Assembly (NCBI RefSeq): GCF_000427685.1
Contig: NZ_KE386573.1
Location: 620,001-684,000, forward strand
DNA from: Haloplanus natans DSM 17983
GTDB taxonomy: Archaea > Halobacteriota > Halobacteria > Halobacteriales > Haloferacaceae
DNA: 64,000 nt
Direction of reading: 5' to 3'
How positions within the stretch are numbered: the first letter of the stretch is position 1; every line of letters begins with the position of its first letter. A model generated the notes under the pieces. It searched no databases. It saw nothing but the letters and a program-made list of their open reading frames with translations, and was not told the origin of the DNA. Shown here piece by piece: positions 50,564-58,908 of the stretch. A program made the position numbers and the translations under genes.

Positions 50564-51832
50564 TCACTCGAAGCGGGTGCGGACGCTTTCGGCGTGAGCC
50601 TCGAGGCCCTCCAGTTCGGCCAGCGTGACGATGGTGTCGGAAATCGAATCGAGTACGTCGCCGTCGAGTCGCTGGACCGTTCGTGAACGGACGAAACTGT
50701 CCACCGAGAGGCCGCCCGTCGTCCTGGCGGACTGCGATGTCGGCAGGACGTGGTTCGTGCCACTGGCGTAGTCGCCGGCGGCGACGGGACTGTACTCGCC
50801 GACGAAGACGCTCCCGGCGCTGTCGATGTGGTCGAGCGTCTCGTCGTCGTCTGCGGTCATCACCACAAGGTGTTCGACGGCGTACTCCTCGGCGAACGCC
50901 GTGGCGTCGGCCATCGAATCGGCGACGAAGACGCCGCTACTCTCGTTTGCTAACGCCTCCTCGATGACGTCCGTCCGGTCACGTTCCGGGGCTTGGCGCT
51001 CGACTTCCGCGACGACATCCTGAGCGAGCGTTTCGTCCGGCGTCACCGCGACGGCCGACGAGTGGGGGTCGTGTTCGGCCTGCCCGACGAGTTCCGCGGC
51101 GACGTAACGGGGGGTCGCCGTCCCGTCGGCGACGACTAACACCTCCGTCGGCCCGGCTATCATGTCGATCGCCACGTCACCTCTGACCTCGGCTTTCGCC
51201 GCGGCGACCCATCGATTCCCCGGTCCGACGATCTTTTCGACGGCCGGTATCGTCCCCGTCCCGTGAGCGAGCGCCCCGATGGCCTGAGCCCCGCCGACGC
51301 CGTACACTTCGTCGGCACCGGCGAGTCCGATAGCCGCGAGCGTCACCGGGTTCAGTTCGTCCGCCGGCGGCGTCACCACGACGACTTCCTCGACGCCCGC
51401 CACTTTCGCGGGGACGACGGTCATGAGTGCCGTCGAGGGGTACGCCGCACTGCCGCCGGGAACGTACGCCCCGACGCGCCGAATCGGTCGAAACTGGCGG
51501 CCGAGAATCGATCCGTCGAACGAGTCGGTCCAGTCGGTCCGAACCTGACGCTCGTGGAACGCCCGGATTCGCTCTGCGGCCGCCTCGATGGCCTCGCGTA
51601 TCTCCGGATCGACGTTCGACGCCGCCCGTTCGGTCGCATTCGTGATGTCGAATTCGTCGACATCGACGCCGTCGAACTTGCGACTGAACTCACGAAGCGC
51701 GTCGTCGCCGTCGGTCCGAACCTCCTCGACGATGGCCCGCACGTCGTCGCGGATTTCATCGATTCCGGCGTCTCGGTCCAAAACGACCGCCCGTTCGGAC
51801 GGGGTGAGGGCGGAGAGCGATTGTGTCTCCAT
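50564..51832 (-). CDS. hisD: Histidinol dehydrogenase
   Basis: This 422-residue Zn- and NAD-dependent enzyme normally oxidises L-histidinol to L-histidine. Zinc and catalytic residues are all present: Gln and His in LVGQAEHDPHS, Glu-His in YAVEHLVVMT, Asp in AAGDYASGTNHVLPT, and the last His in EGLEAHAES. Other motifs are RRVGAYVPGGSAAYPST and GPGNRWVAAAK. It may be the biosynthetic enzyme, but it lies at the end of the catabolic island and has the island operator upstream. HisD paralogues elsewhere oxidise other amino alcohols or diols, so a catabolic role is possible. Confidence 0.9.
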   Translation of the reverse strand: METQSLSALTPSERAVVLDRDAGIDEIRDDVRAIVEEVRTDGDDALREFSRKFDGVDVDEFDITNATERAASNVDPEIREAIEAAAERIRAFHERQVRTDWTDSFDGSILGRQFRPIRRVGAYVPGGSAAYPSTALMTVVPAKVAGVEEVVVVTPPADELNPVTLAAIGLAGADEVYGVGGAQAIGALAHGTGTIPAVEKIVGPGNRWVAAAKAEVRGDVAIDMIAGPTEVLVVADGTATPRYVAAELVGQAEHDPHSSAVAVTPDETLAQDVVAEVERQAPERDRTDVIEEALANESSGVFVADSMADATAFAEEYAVEHLVVMTADDDETLDHIDSAGSVFVGEYSPVAAGDYASGTNHVLPTSQSARTTGGLSVDSFVRSRTVQRLDGDVLDSISDTIVTLAELEGLEAHAESVRTRFE

Positions 51833-51871
51833 GGCGGTTATCGTACGCTCGGGTTTCTGTATTAAACTTCA

Positions 51872-51885
51872 CCCGCCATGTGGGG
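51872..51885 (-). promoter_or_regulatory. Operator-like box upstream of hisD
   Basis: In gene direction GTTAACGCGACCCCACATGGCGGGT. The box CCCCACATGGCGGG follows a TTAA element with nearly the same spacing as in the hutU and binding-protein promoters. It is the last box of the series and lies about 58 bp from the right bracketing repeat. Confidence 0.6.
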
Positions 51886-51942
51886 TCGCGTTAACTCCGG
51901 CATCGGTTCCACCAGACGGCGAGGGCTTGGAGCGACGAGACG

Positions 51943-52068
51943 CTCGCGCCAGTACTCGGGGCCGTACTCGGACGCGACGCCTCGGCCCTCGACCGGATCA
52001 GCGCGTGTTCGGGTGGCGCGTCGAAGTCCATAGTGGCCCCCCGTGGCCCGAGAACCTATATCTGCGGT
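51943..52068 (-). pseudogene. Truncated 5' fragment of an acyl-CoA dehydrogenase gene with its promoter
   Basis: On the minus strand the ATG at 52028-52030 region begins MDFDAPPEHALIRS, almost identical to MEFDAPPEHALIRS of the intact gene at 28207. Two small indels then shift the frame, and after SEYGPEYWRE similarity stops at about 51943. The promoter with CCTATATCTGCGG is retained upstream. The fragment is in the same orientation as the intact gene, 23.8 kb away. It is either what remains of a paralogue or a target-site duplication made when the island arrived. Confidence 0.8.
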
Positions 52069-52116
52069 CGAAGTGGTCGTCGGGAGGTTTTTGCGTCGCC
52101 CCGATCCAGACAGCAC

Positions 52117-53157
52117 ATGACCGACGTCGACGGGGACGACGCCCAACCGAGCGATCGGTTGCGCGCCCGCGCCGCCGAGAGCCGAACGAAGCTCTGGTTG
52201 CTGCTCGAGGCCGACCGTCGTCTCGTCGTCGCGGGGCTGTTCCTCGTGGTGGTTGCGGTGTTGGTCGCGGTGGGGGTGTCCCTCCCGGCCGCCGAGAATA
52301 CGCTCCGCACCACCGACTCGATCGACACGCTCTTTCAGGGCTTCCTCACCGCCACCATCACCGGCGTCACGCTGGTGTTGACGCTGAACCAGCTCGTGCT
52401 CTCGCAGGAACTCGGCGCGGTAGGCGACCAGCGCGAGCGGATGGCGGGCGCCCTCGAATTTCGCGAGGATGCCGCCGAACTCATCGAGGCGCCGGTCAGT
52501 CCCGCCCGGCCCTCGCAGTTCCTGCGGGCGCTCGTGCAGATGGCCGGTCGGCGTGCCGCCAACCTTCGGGACGCCGTGGACGAAGGCCACCCCGCCCACG
52601 CGGCGGTCACGGACCTCACGGGGAGTCTGATCGGGAACGCCGAGAGCGTCACCGACGACCTCGACGGCGCGCAGTTCGGCGAGTTCGACGTGCTCTCGGC
52701 GGCACTGAACTTCAATTACTCGTGGAAGATATTCACCGCCCAGCGCATCCGCGCGGATCACGACGCTCTCGACGACGACGCCGAGGCGGCGCTCGACTCG
52801 CTGGTCGATACGCTCGAACTGTTCGGGCCGGCACGCGAACACTTCAAAACACTGTACTTTCAGTGGGAGCTCATCAATCTCTCGCGGGGCATCCTCGCGG
52901 CCGCCCTCCCCGCGCTCCTCGTGACGATCTGCATGGTCGCCTTCTTCGACCGCACGGGCGCCACGGCCCAGTCGCTGGGTCTCGTTCCCGTGGTCGCCTT
53001 CACGTCGACGGTGGCGATCCTGCCTTTCCTCGTCCTGTTCGCCTACGTCCTTCGGATCGCGACGGTGACGAAACACACCCTCTCCATCGGCCCGTTCATC
53101 CTGCGCGAGACGGAGCAGGTGGAGGAAGTGACGTGGGACGACACCCAGTCCCGTTAG
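52117..53157 (+). CDS. Haloarchaeal membrane protein, function unknown
   Basis: This 346-residue protein has four predicted membrane helices: LVVAGLFLVVVAVLVAVGVSL (about 29-50), TLFQGFLTATITGVTLVLTL (about 70-92), ILAAALPALLVTICMVAFF (about 265-285) and VVAFTSTVAILPFLVLFAYVL (about 295-318). A long helical cytoplasmic or extracellular part lies between the pairs. I do not recognise the family. The ATG at 52117 fits the short leader after the duplicated promoter region. It sits 31 bp upstream of gatB and may be co-transcribed with it. Confidence 0.8.
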   Translation: MTDVDGDDAQPSDRLRARAAESRTKLWLLLEADRRLVVAGLFLVVVAVLVAVGVSLPAAENTLRTTDSIDTLFQGFLTATITGVTLVLTLNQLVLSQELGAVGDQRERMAGALEFREDAAELIEAPVSPARPSQFLRALVQMAGRRAANLRDAVDEGHPAHAAVTDLTGSLIGNAESVTDDLDGAQFGEFDVLSAALNFNYSWKIFTAQRIRADHDALDDDAEAALDSLVDTLELFGPAREHFKTLYFQWELINLSRGILAAALPALLVTICMVAFFDRTGATAQSLGLVPVVAFTSTVAILPFLVLFAYVLRIATVTKHTLSIGPFILRETEQVEEVTWDDTQSR

Positions 53158-53188
53158 CCTTTAGCCACCGGCCGTATAAGCCCGCGTA

Positions 53189-54679
53189 ATGACTGCGCAG
53201 GCGCTCCAGCAACGTGATCTCGCGGTCGTCATCGGGCTGGAGGTCCACGTCCAGCTCGAAACCGACACGAAGATCTTCTGTGGCTGTTCGACCGAACCGG
53301 CCGAGGACGAGGAACCGAACACCCGGACCTGCCCGGTCTGTCTCGGCTTGCCGGGGGCGCTTCCCGTGCTCAACGAGGCGGCCGTCGAGGCGGCGGTCAA
53401 GATCGGGAAGGCACTCGACGCCGAGGTGGCCGAGGACACCCGCTTCCACCGGAAGAACTACTACTACCCCGACCTGCCGAAGAACTTCCAGATCACGCAG
53501 TACGACGCGCCGATCTGTGCCGACGGCTCGCTCGAAGTGGGCGTCGAGGGCGAGCGCCGCGACATCGGCATCGGTCGCGCCCACCTCGAAGAGGACCCGG
53601 GGAGCCTCCAGCACGAAGGCGGCAACATCGAGACGGCCAGTCACACGCTGGTCGACTACAACCGCGCGGGCACGCCGCTGATGGAGATCGTCACCGACCC
53701 GGACTTCCGCGGTCCCGGCGAGGTGCGGGCGTTTCTCGCCAAACTGGAGGAAGTACTCGAGTATCTCGGCGTCTTCGACGCCTCGCGCGACGGCAGCCTC
53801 CGCATCGACGCCAACATCTCCCTCGTCCCCGCCGACGAGATGGACGACGACGGCGTCGTCGACGACTCGACCCTCGCCGCGGCCAACCGGACGGAGGTGA
53901 AAAACATCTCCAGTCACAAGGGGGCGGAGAAGGCGCTGGCCTACGAGGTGACCCGCCAGAAGAACGCGGTGAAGCGCGGCCGCGAGGTCGAACAGGAGAC
54001 CCGTCACTGGGACGAGTCGCGGGGCATCACCGTCTCCATGCGGTCGAAAGAAGAGGAGAAGGACTACCGCTACTTCCGGGAGGCCGACCTCCCGCCGCTA
54101 CAGGTGGCCGACTGGAAAGAGCGCATCCCCATCCCCGAACTCCCCGACGCCCGCCGCGAGCGCTTCCGCGAGGCGTACGGCCTCGATACCGAGGCGGCGT
54201 CGAAGCTCACGTCGACGAAGGAAGTGGCGGACTTCTTCGAGGACGTGGCCGACCGCTTCGATCCCGATCTTGCGGCGACGTGGGTGGCCGACGACCTGCT
54301 GGGCGAACTCAACTACCGCGACATGCGGATCACCGACGTGACGGATCGCCTCGACGAGTTCGCCCGCCTGATCGAACTCGTCGCCGCGGACGAGATAACC
54401 GAAAAAAACGCCCGCGAGGTGGTCCTGCGGGCGATGCTCGACGAAGGACTGCGTCCGGACGAGGTGGTCGAGCGCGAGGGTCTGGGGAAGGCGGGCGACG
54501 ACGCCGTCGAATCCGCCGTCGAGGCGGCCATCGATGAAAACCCCGACGCCGTCGAGGATTACCACGCTGGCGAGGGCGGCGCCCTCAACTTCCTCGTCGG
54601 GCAGGTCATGAGTAAGACGGGCGGAAGCGCCGACCCCGCCGCCGTCAACGGCCTGCTTCGCGAGCGACTCGACGATTAA
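53189..54679 (+). CDS. gatB: Aspartyl/glutamyl-tRNA(Asn/Gln) amidotransferase subunit B
   Basis: This 496-residue GatB amidates Glu-tRNA(Gln) or Asp-tRNA(Asn) together with GatA and GatC. The N-terminal signature VVIGLEVHVQLETDTKIFCGCSTE is at about 11-34, with zinc-binding cysteines there and in TCPVCLGLPGALP. The kinase-like part has DYNRAGTPLMEIVTDPDF and SLRIDANISL. The C-terminal YqeY-like domain ends FLVGQVMSKTGGSADPAAVNGLLRERLDD. The use of an aspS lacking N-terminal specificity in the same window fits an indirect route to Asn-tRNA. Confidence 0.96.
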   Translation: MTAQALQQRDLAVVIGLEVHVQLETDTKIFCGCSTEPAEDEEPNTRTCPVCLGLPGALPVLNEAAVEAAVKIGKALDAEVAEDTRFHRKNYYYPDLPKNFQITQYDAPICADGSLEVGVEGERRDIGIGRAHLEEDPGSLQHEGGNIETASHTLVDYNRAGTPLMEIVTDPDFRGPGEVRAFLAKLEEVLEYLGVFDASRDGSLRIDANISLVPADEMDDDGVVDDSTLAAANRTEVKNISSHKGAEKALAYEVTRQKNAVKRGREVEQETRHWDESRGITVSMRSKEEEKDYRYFREADLPPLQVADWKERIPIPELPDARRERFREAYGLDTEAASKLTSTKEVADFFEDVADRFDPDLAATWVADDLLGELNYRDMRITDVTDRLDEFARLIELVAADEITEKNAREVVLRAMLDEGLRPDEVVEREGLGKAGDDAVESAVEAAIDENPDAVEDYHAGEGGALNFLVGQVMSKTGGSADPAAVNGLLRERLDD

Positions 54680-54896
54680 CGGCCCAGCACCGGCTGCTCG
54701 AGTGCGACCACCTCGGCCATGATGGCCTCGACGTGGTCGTCCTCCACACCGTTTTCCTCCAGTGCCGACCGCAGGTACTGCCCGACGCGTGGCGGTCGAC
54801 CGTAACGGAATCGATCGACGCCGCCTCGCCCAGTGCGGCCGCGAGACAGTCGGCCACGCCGCGGAGTTCCAACTGCACGTGAATCCCCGAGGCCAT
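54676..54896 (-). pseudogene. Frameshifted small haloarchaeal gene
   Basis: One minus-strand frame reads MASGIHVQLELRGVADCLAA and continues to SIDSVTVD. The adjacent frame then continues GRPPRVGQYLRSALEENGVE and on to the stop after LEQPVLGR. The two halves join at about 54790-54800 within GTCGACCGCC and together would form a compact protein of about 73 residues. A one-base indel, or a sequencing error, is the simplest reading. The stop overlaps the gatB stop in convergent orientation. I do not recognise the family. Confidence 0.65.
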
Positions 54897-54993
54897 GCAT
54901 CCTGCCAATTTCCGCCGGCTGATAAACGCGTTCGTTCGGCACGGCACGCCCGACGGTCGCGCCCCCGTCGCCACTGCACGCCGTCGCCGTCGG

Positions 54994-55656
54994 TCACTCC
55001 GATCGGCCGTCGTCCATCAGAGACGAGACGACGAGTCGCTTGATCCCGCGTCGAAGGAGGCCACTGGCCGCGGGCTGAGAGATACCCAACTCGGCGGCGA
55101 CATCGCCGAGCGTCGCGTTCCGTGGCTCTTCGAAATAGCCCATCTCGCACGCGACGAGCAGCGCTTCCCGCTGGCTATCGGTCAACCCGGCATCCGTCTC
55201 ACCCAAACTGGCGTACTCGTTTACGCGCAGTAACTCGATGTCGATGTCGTGCTGTTGTGCGTAGTCCCAGAGGTGGACCAGATCGGTTCGCTCGGGTATC
55301 CACACCGTCAGCACCCACGCGCGTCCATCGTTTTCCATGTCGAGGATGACGCCATTGGCGGCCGAAATCACCGGCGAGAGGAGCTTCGCTTCGTCGGTAT
55401 ACTCGAAGCTGTAGATCGCCCTCTCGTCTCTGGTTTCGATGACTCGTTCGAACTCGCCGACGGTCCGATCCTCTCGTAACCCGTCTTCGAACCGGGAAAA
55501 ATCCGAAGACTTTATATGATAGAAGAATTTCCCCGATGTCGGGTCCGTTCCCGCCTCCGACACCGACTTGACGTTCGCAGTTCGGTCGTGAGCGACGGTC
55601 TCCGTGAGCACTATGTCGGGATGCCGGGCTCGGACGACCGCTTTGATATCGGCCAT
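54994..55656 (-). CDS. HTH-10 (bacterio-opsin activator type) transcriptional regulator
   Basis: A 220-residue protein with an N-terminal sensor region of about 155 residues (KAVVRARHPDIVLTETVAHDRTANVKSVSEAGTD ... WVLTVWIPERTDLVHLWDYAQQHDIDIELLRV). The HTH-10 domain follows: LTDSQREALLVACEMGYFEEPRNATLGDVAAELGISQPAASGLLRRGIKRLV (about 158-209). It is similar in build to the island regulator but outside the direct repeats, with no copy of the island box upstream. Targets are unknown. Confidence 0.9.
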   Translation of the reverse strand: MADIKAVVRARHPDIVLTETVAHDRTANVKSVSEAGTDPTSGKFFYHIKSSDFSRFEDGLREDRTVGEFERVIETRDERAIYSFEYTDEAKLLSPVISAANGVILDMENDGRAWVLTVWIPERTDLVHLWDYAQQHDIDIELLRVNEYASLGETDAGLTDSQREALLVACEMGYFEEPRNATLGDVAAELGISQPAASGLLRRGIKRLVVSSLMDDGRSE

Positions 55657-55778
55657 TGTTCTGTAGGGCAGTAGTTTTTATCGCGGTGACTCCCGCAATC
55701 AAGCACTTCGAGACGCCCGGGGATTATTTACGTTGCGATGCTCGTAACCGGCGCCGTCGCGGTGGCCGTGTGGCGAGT

Positions 55779-55862
55779 TATAGTAGCGTTTGGAACTGTT
55801 TGCACACCTGATCGCCAGACTGCGTTCGATCAGGTGTGCAATGACTTACAAAGGCTACTATA
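55779..55862. repeat. Nested palindromic element, type C, full copy
   Basis: Outer arms TATAGTAGC / GCTACTATA, hinges GGAACTGTT and AATGACTTACA, and inner hairpin TGCACACCTGATCG / CGATCAGGTGTGCA. The hinges equal those of types A and B, while arms and core differ. A half copy lies at 30052-30092. Confidence 0.9.
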
Positions 55863-55889
55863 CCCGAGGCGCGCCGCTCTCCCGGTGAC

Positions 55890-56027
55890 TTAGATTTGGT
55901 GGCTGAACAGCGTCGCCCAGAGGGACTCGAACCGACTGGTCGTGAACGACGGGGTGACTTTGGCGGGGAGGTAGAATTTCGATTCCGTAGCTACATCGTG
56001 ATCGTCGGCACGGGATCTCTGTACCAT
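55890..56027 (-). CDS. Possible small protein, function unknown
   Basis: A 45-residue frame runs from the ATG at 56025-56027 (MVQRSRADDHDVATESKFYL) and continues as PAKVTPSFTTSRFESLWATL to FSHQI. It is uninterrupted and of ordinary composition, but it has no family I know. It begins within the gap before topA and ends 28 bp from the palindrome. It is too short to be sure. Confidence 0.4.
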   Translation of the reverse strand: MVQRSRADDHDVATESKFYLPAKVTPSFTTSRFESLWATLFSHQI

Positions 56028-56233
56028 ACGGCCGAACGAAAGGCCCGTGACCGCATCCGTCTGTAGCTTAATCGTATAAGCTATTTATGCCGGGGCCGGA
56101 ATCGGTCCCGGATTTCTGCCCACGTCGCCCGGTGAGACCGACGTGCCGCCGGCATGGGATCAGTTCACACGACTCACGTCCAGCGATTACGGCCACGAAA
56201 GCTTTAGGCGGGTGGTCGGCCTACGAGTCGGCG

Positions 56234-58747
56234 ATGAAACGCGGCCCCGAACTGATCGTCACGGAGAAGGACAACGCCGCCCGCCGGATCGCCGACATTC
56301 TGAGCGGCGGGAGCGCGGATAGCGACCGCGTCAACGGCGTCAACGTCTACAAGTGGGGCGGCAAGCGGTGTATCGGGCTCTCGGGCCACGTCGTCGGCGT
56401 CGACTTCCCGCCCGAGTACAGCGACTGGCGGGACGTGGAACCCGTCGAACTCGTCACCGCCGAGGTGGAGAAACGGCCGACCCAGGAGAACATCGTCGCC
56501 GCCCTGCGGCGACTGGCGCGCAACGCCTCGCACGTCCACATCGCCACCGACTACGACCGCGAGGGGGAGTTGATCGGCAAGGAGGCGTACGAACTCGTCC
56601 GCGAGGTGAACGAGGAGGCACCCATCGACCGCGTGCGCTTCTCCTCGATCACCGACCGCGAGGTGACGGAGGCCTTCGCCGACCCCGACGACCTCGATTT
56701 CGATCTCGCTGCCGCGGGCGAAGCCCGACAGATCGTCGACCTGATGTGGGGGGCGTCGCTCACCCGCTTTCTCTCCCTCTCGGCCCGCCAACTCGGCGAC
56801 GACTTCATCTCCGTCGGCCGGGTCCAGGGGCCGACGCTCAAGCTGATCGTCGACCGAGAGCGCGAAATCGACGCGTTCGACCCCGAGGACTACTGGGAAC
56901 TGTTCGCCGACCTCACGAAAGACGACGAGACGTTCGAGGCGGGCTACTTCTACCTCGACGAGGACGACACGGAGGCGGACCGCGTCTGGGACGAGGAGAC
57001 GGCCGAGGCCGTCTACGACGTGCTCTCCGCGGCGTCGTCCGCGACGGTCGAGGAGGTACGCCGACGCACCCGCACCGACGACCCGCCGGCGCCGTTCAAC
57101 ACGACGCAGTTCATCCGCGCCGCGAGCGGGGTCGGCTACTCCGCACAGCGCGCCATGAGCATCGCGGAGGACCTCTACACCGCGGGCTACATCACCTACC
57201 CGCGGACGGACAACACGGTCTACCCCGAGGATCTGGAGCCCCGGGACCTGCTCGACGCCCTCGCGGCCGGCCCCCGCTTCGGTGACGACGCCGCCTCCCT
57301 CCTCGACGCCGACGACATCACGCCGACGGCCGGCGACGAGGAAACGACCGACCACCCGCCGATCCACCCGACCGACGAACTCCCCTCGCCCTCTGATCTC
57401 TCCGAGGACGAGTGGGAAGTGTACGAACTCGTCGTGCGGCGCTTTCTCGCCACCGTCGCCGACGCGGCGACGTGGGAACACCTGCGCGTCGTGGCGACGG
57501 TCAGCGGCGAGGAGATGGACCCCTCGCTCAAGGCGAACGGCAAGCGGCTAGTCGATCCGGGCTACCACGCCGTCTACCCCTACCGCTCGACGACCGAGAA
57601 CTACGTCCCCGACGTGACGGAGGGCGAGGAACTCGCGGTGACCGAGACGCGACTGGAGGCCAAACGGACCCAGCCGCCCCGCCGGTACGGCCAGTCGCGG
57701 CTCATCGAGACGATGGAAGACATGGGTATCGGGACGAAGGCGACCCGCCACGACGTGATTCAGAAACTCTACGACCGGGGGTACATCGAGGGCGACCCGC
57801 CGCGGCCGACCCGTCTCGCCCGCGGCGTCGTCGAGGCGTCCGAGGAGTTCGCGGACCTCATCGTCACCGAGGCGATGACCGCGCAGTTGGAGGCGGATAT
57901 GCAGGCTATCGCCCGTGGCGAGGCGACACTGGAGGACGTGACCGACGAGTCACGCGAGATGCTCGAACGCGTATTCGAGCGCCTCACCGAGTCGCGGGAG
58001 GCGCTGGGCGACCACCTCCGCGACTCGCTGAAAGCCGACAAGACCGTGGGACCGTGTCCCGAATCGGATCACGACTTGGTGATCCGGCGGAGTCGCCACG
58101 GCTCCTACTTCGTCGGCTGTGACGGCTACCCCGACTGCACCTTCACGCTTCCGCTGCCCTCGACCGGCAAGCCGATTCTGCTGGACGAGACGTGTCCGGA
58201 CCACGGCCTCGCGGACGTGAAGATGCTCGCCGGCCGCAAGACGTTCGTCCACGGCTGTCCGCTGTGTGCGGCCGAGGCCGCGGAGAAGGAACCCGACCTG
58301 ATCGTCGGTGCCTGCCCCGAGTGCGGCGAGGCGGCGGGCGGCGAACTCGCGATCAAGCGGCTCCGATCGGGTGGTCGGCTCGTCGGTTGTACGCGCTACC
58401 CCGACTGTGATTACTCGCTCCCCATGCCCCGTCGGGGCGAGGCCGAACTCACCGACGAGACGTGCGAGGAACACGGCCTGCCGGGCATCCGCATCACCTA
58501 CGAGGAGGACCGCGAGCCGTGGGAACTGGGATGTCCGATCTGTAACTACCGCGAGTATCAGGCCAGGCAGGCGGGGACGGAACTGGAGGCCATCGACGGC
58601 ATCGGCGAGAAGACGGCGGCAAAGCTGAAGGATGCGGGTGTCGAGGACGTGGCCGGGTTGAAGTCGGCCGAACCCGACTCGCTCGCGGACGAAATCGACG
58701 GCGTCGGGCCGGACACGGTGCGGAACTGGCAGGCCGACGCGGACTGA
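56234..58747 (+). CDS. topA: DNA topoisomerase I (type IA)
   Basis: This 837-residue type IA topoisomerase relaxes negative supercoils. The Toprim domain has LIVTEKDNAARRIA at about 7-20 and TDYDREGELIGKEAYEL at about 105-121. The catalytic Tyr322 is in GYITYPRTDNTVYP. The C-terminus has three four-Cys zinc ribbons (VGPCPESDHDLVIRR... GCDGYPDC; VGACPECGE ... GCTRYPDC; CPICNY) and a final helix-hairpin-helix (ELEAIDGIGEKTAAKLKDAGVEDV). The start MKRGPELIV at 56234 is chosen; the upstream 49 codons lack conservation character. Its TGA overlaps a nested palindrome. Confidence 0.95.
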   Translation: MKRGPELIVTEKDNAARRIADILSGGSADSDRVNGVNVYKWGGKRCIGLSGHVVGVDFPPEYSDWRDVEPVELVTAEVEKRPTQENIVAALRRLARNASHVHIATDYDREGELIGKEAYELVREVNEEAPIDRVRFSSITDREVTEAFADPDDLDFDLAAAGEARQIVDLMWGASLTRFLSLSARQLGDDFISVGRVQGPTLKLIVDREREIDAFDPEDYWELFADLTKDDETFEAGYFYLDEDDTEADRVWDEETAEAVYDVLSAASSATVEEVRRRTRTDDPPAPFNTTQFIRAASGVGYSAQRAMSIAEDLYTAGYITYPRTDNTVYPEDLEPRDLLDALAAGPRFGDDAASLLDADDITPTAGDEETTDHPPIHPTDELPSPSDLSEDEWEVYELVVRRFLATVADAATWEHLRVVATVSGEEMDPSLKANGKRLVDPGYHAVYPYRSTTENYVPDVTEGEELAVTETRLEAKRTQPPRRYGQSRLIETMEDMGIGTKATRHDVIQKLYDRGYIEGDPPRPTRLARGVVEASEEFADLIVTEAMTAQLEADMQAIARGEATLEDVTDESREMLERVFERLTESREALGDHLRDSLKADKTVGPCPESDHDLVIRRSRHGSYFVGCDGYPDCTFTLPLPSTGKPILLDETCPDHGLADVKMLAGRKTFVHGCPLCAAEAAEKEPDLIVGACPECGEAAGGELAIKRLRSGGRLVGCTRYPDCDYSLPMPRRGEAELTDETCEEHGLPGIRITYEEDREPWELGCPICNYREYQARQAGTELEAIDGIGEKTAAKLKDAGVEDVAGLKSAEPDSLADEIDGVGPDTVRNWQADAD

Positions 58748-58828
58748 TACGGATTAGTGTAACTGTTCACCGGTGGGTCGCCAGGACGGGTCGGCGACCC
58801 ACCGGTAATGACTTACACTAAACCGTAT
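58747..58828. repeat. Nested palindromic element, type A, full copy
   Basis: This 82-bp element has the same arms, hinges and inner hairpin as 3239-3320 but in opposite orientation, except that the 10-nt loop (AGGACGGGTC) keeps the same plus-strand orientation. It begins at the last base of the topA stop codon. Confidence 0.9.
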
Positions 58829-58908
58829 GACTGCGGAGGTCGTCCGACCCGGGACTCCGACGCGCGAGTCGGACCCTTTTTATCGACGCCGGGGAGTAGA
58901 GTGTCCCA

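Larger units (their letters stand above)
55657..56233. other. Long intergenic region upstream of topA
   Basis: This 577-bp gap holds a nested palindrome (55779-55862) and one possible small gene on the minus strand (55890-56027). The 200 bp before topA contain A+T-rich patches (TTAATCGTATAAGCTATTTA at about 56068-56087) that could be its promoter. I see no tRNA or other RNA gene. Confidence 0.6.

Noticed and set aside
50564-51832. HpsN-type sulfopropanediol dehydrogenase instead of HisD
   Set aside because: It was considered because of the catabolic context, but no sulfonate genes (sulfolactate lyase, sulfonate transporter) are present, and the sequence reads as ordinary HisD. It is kept only as an alternative.
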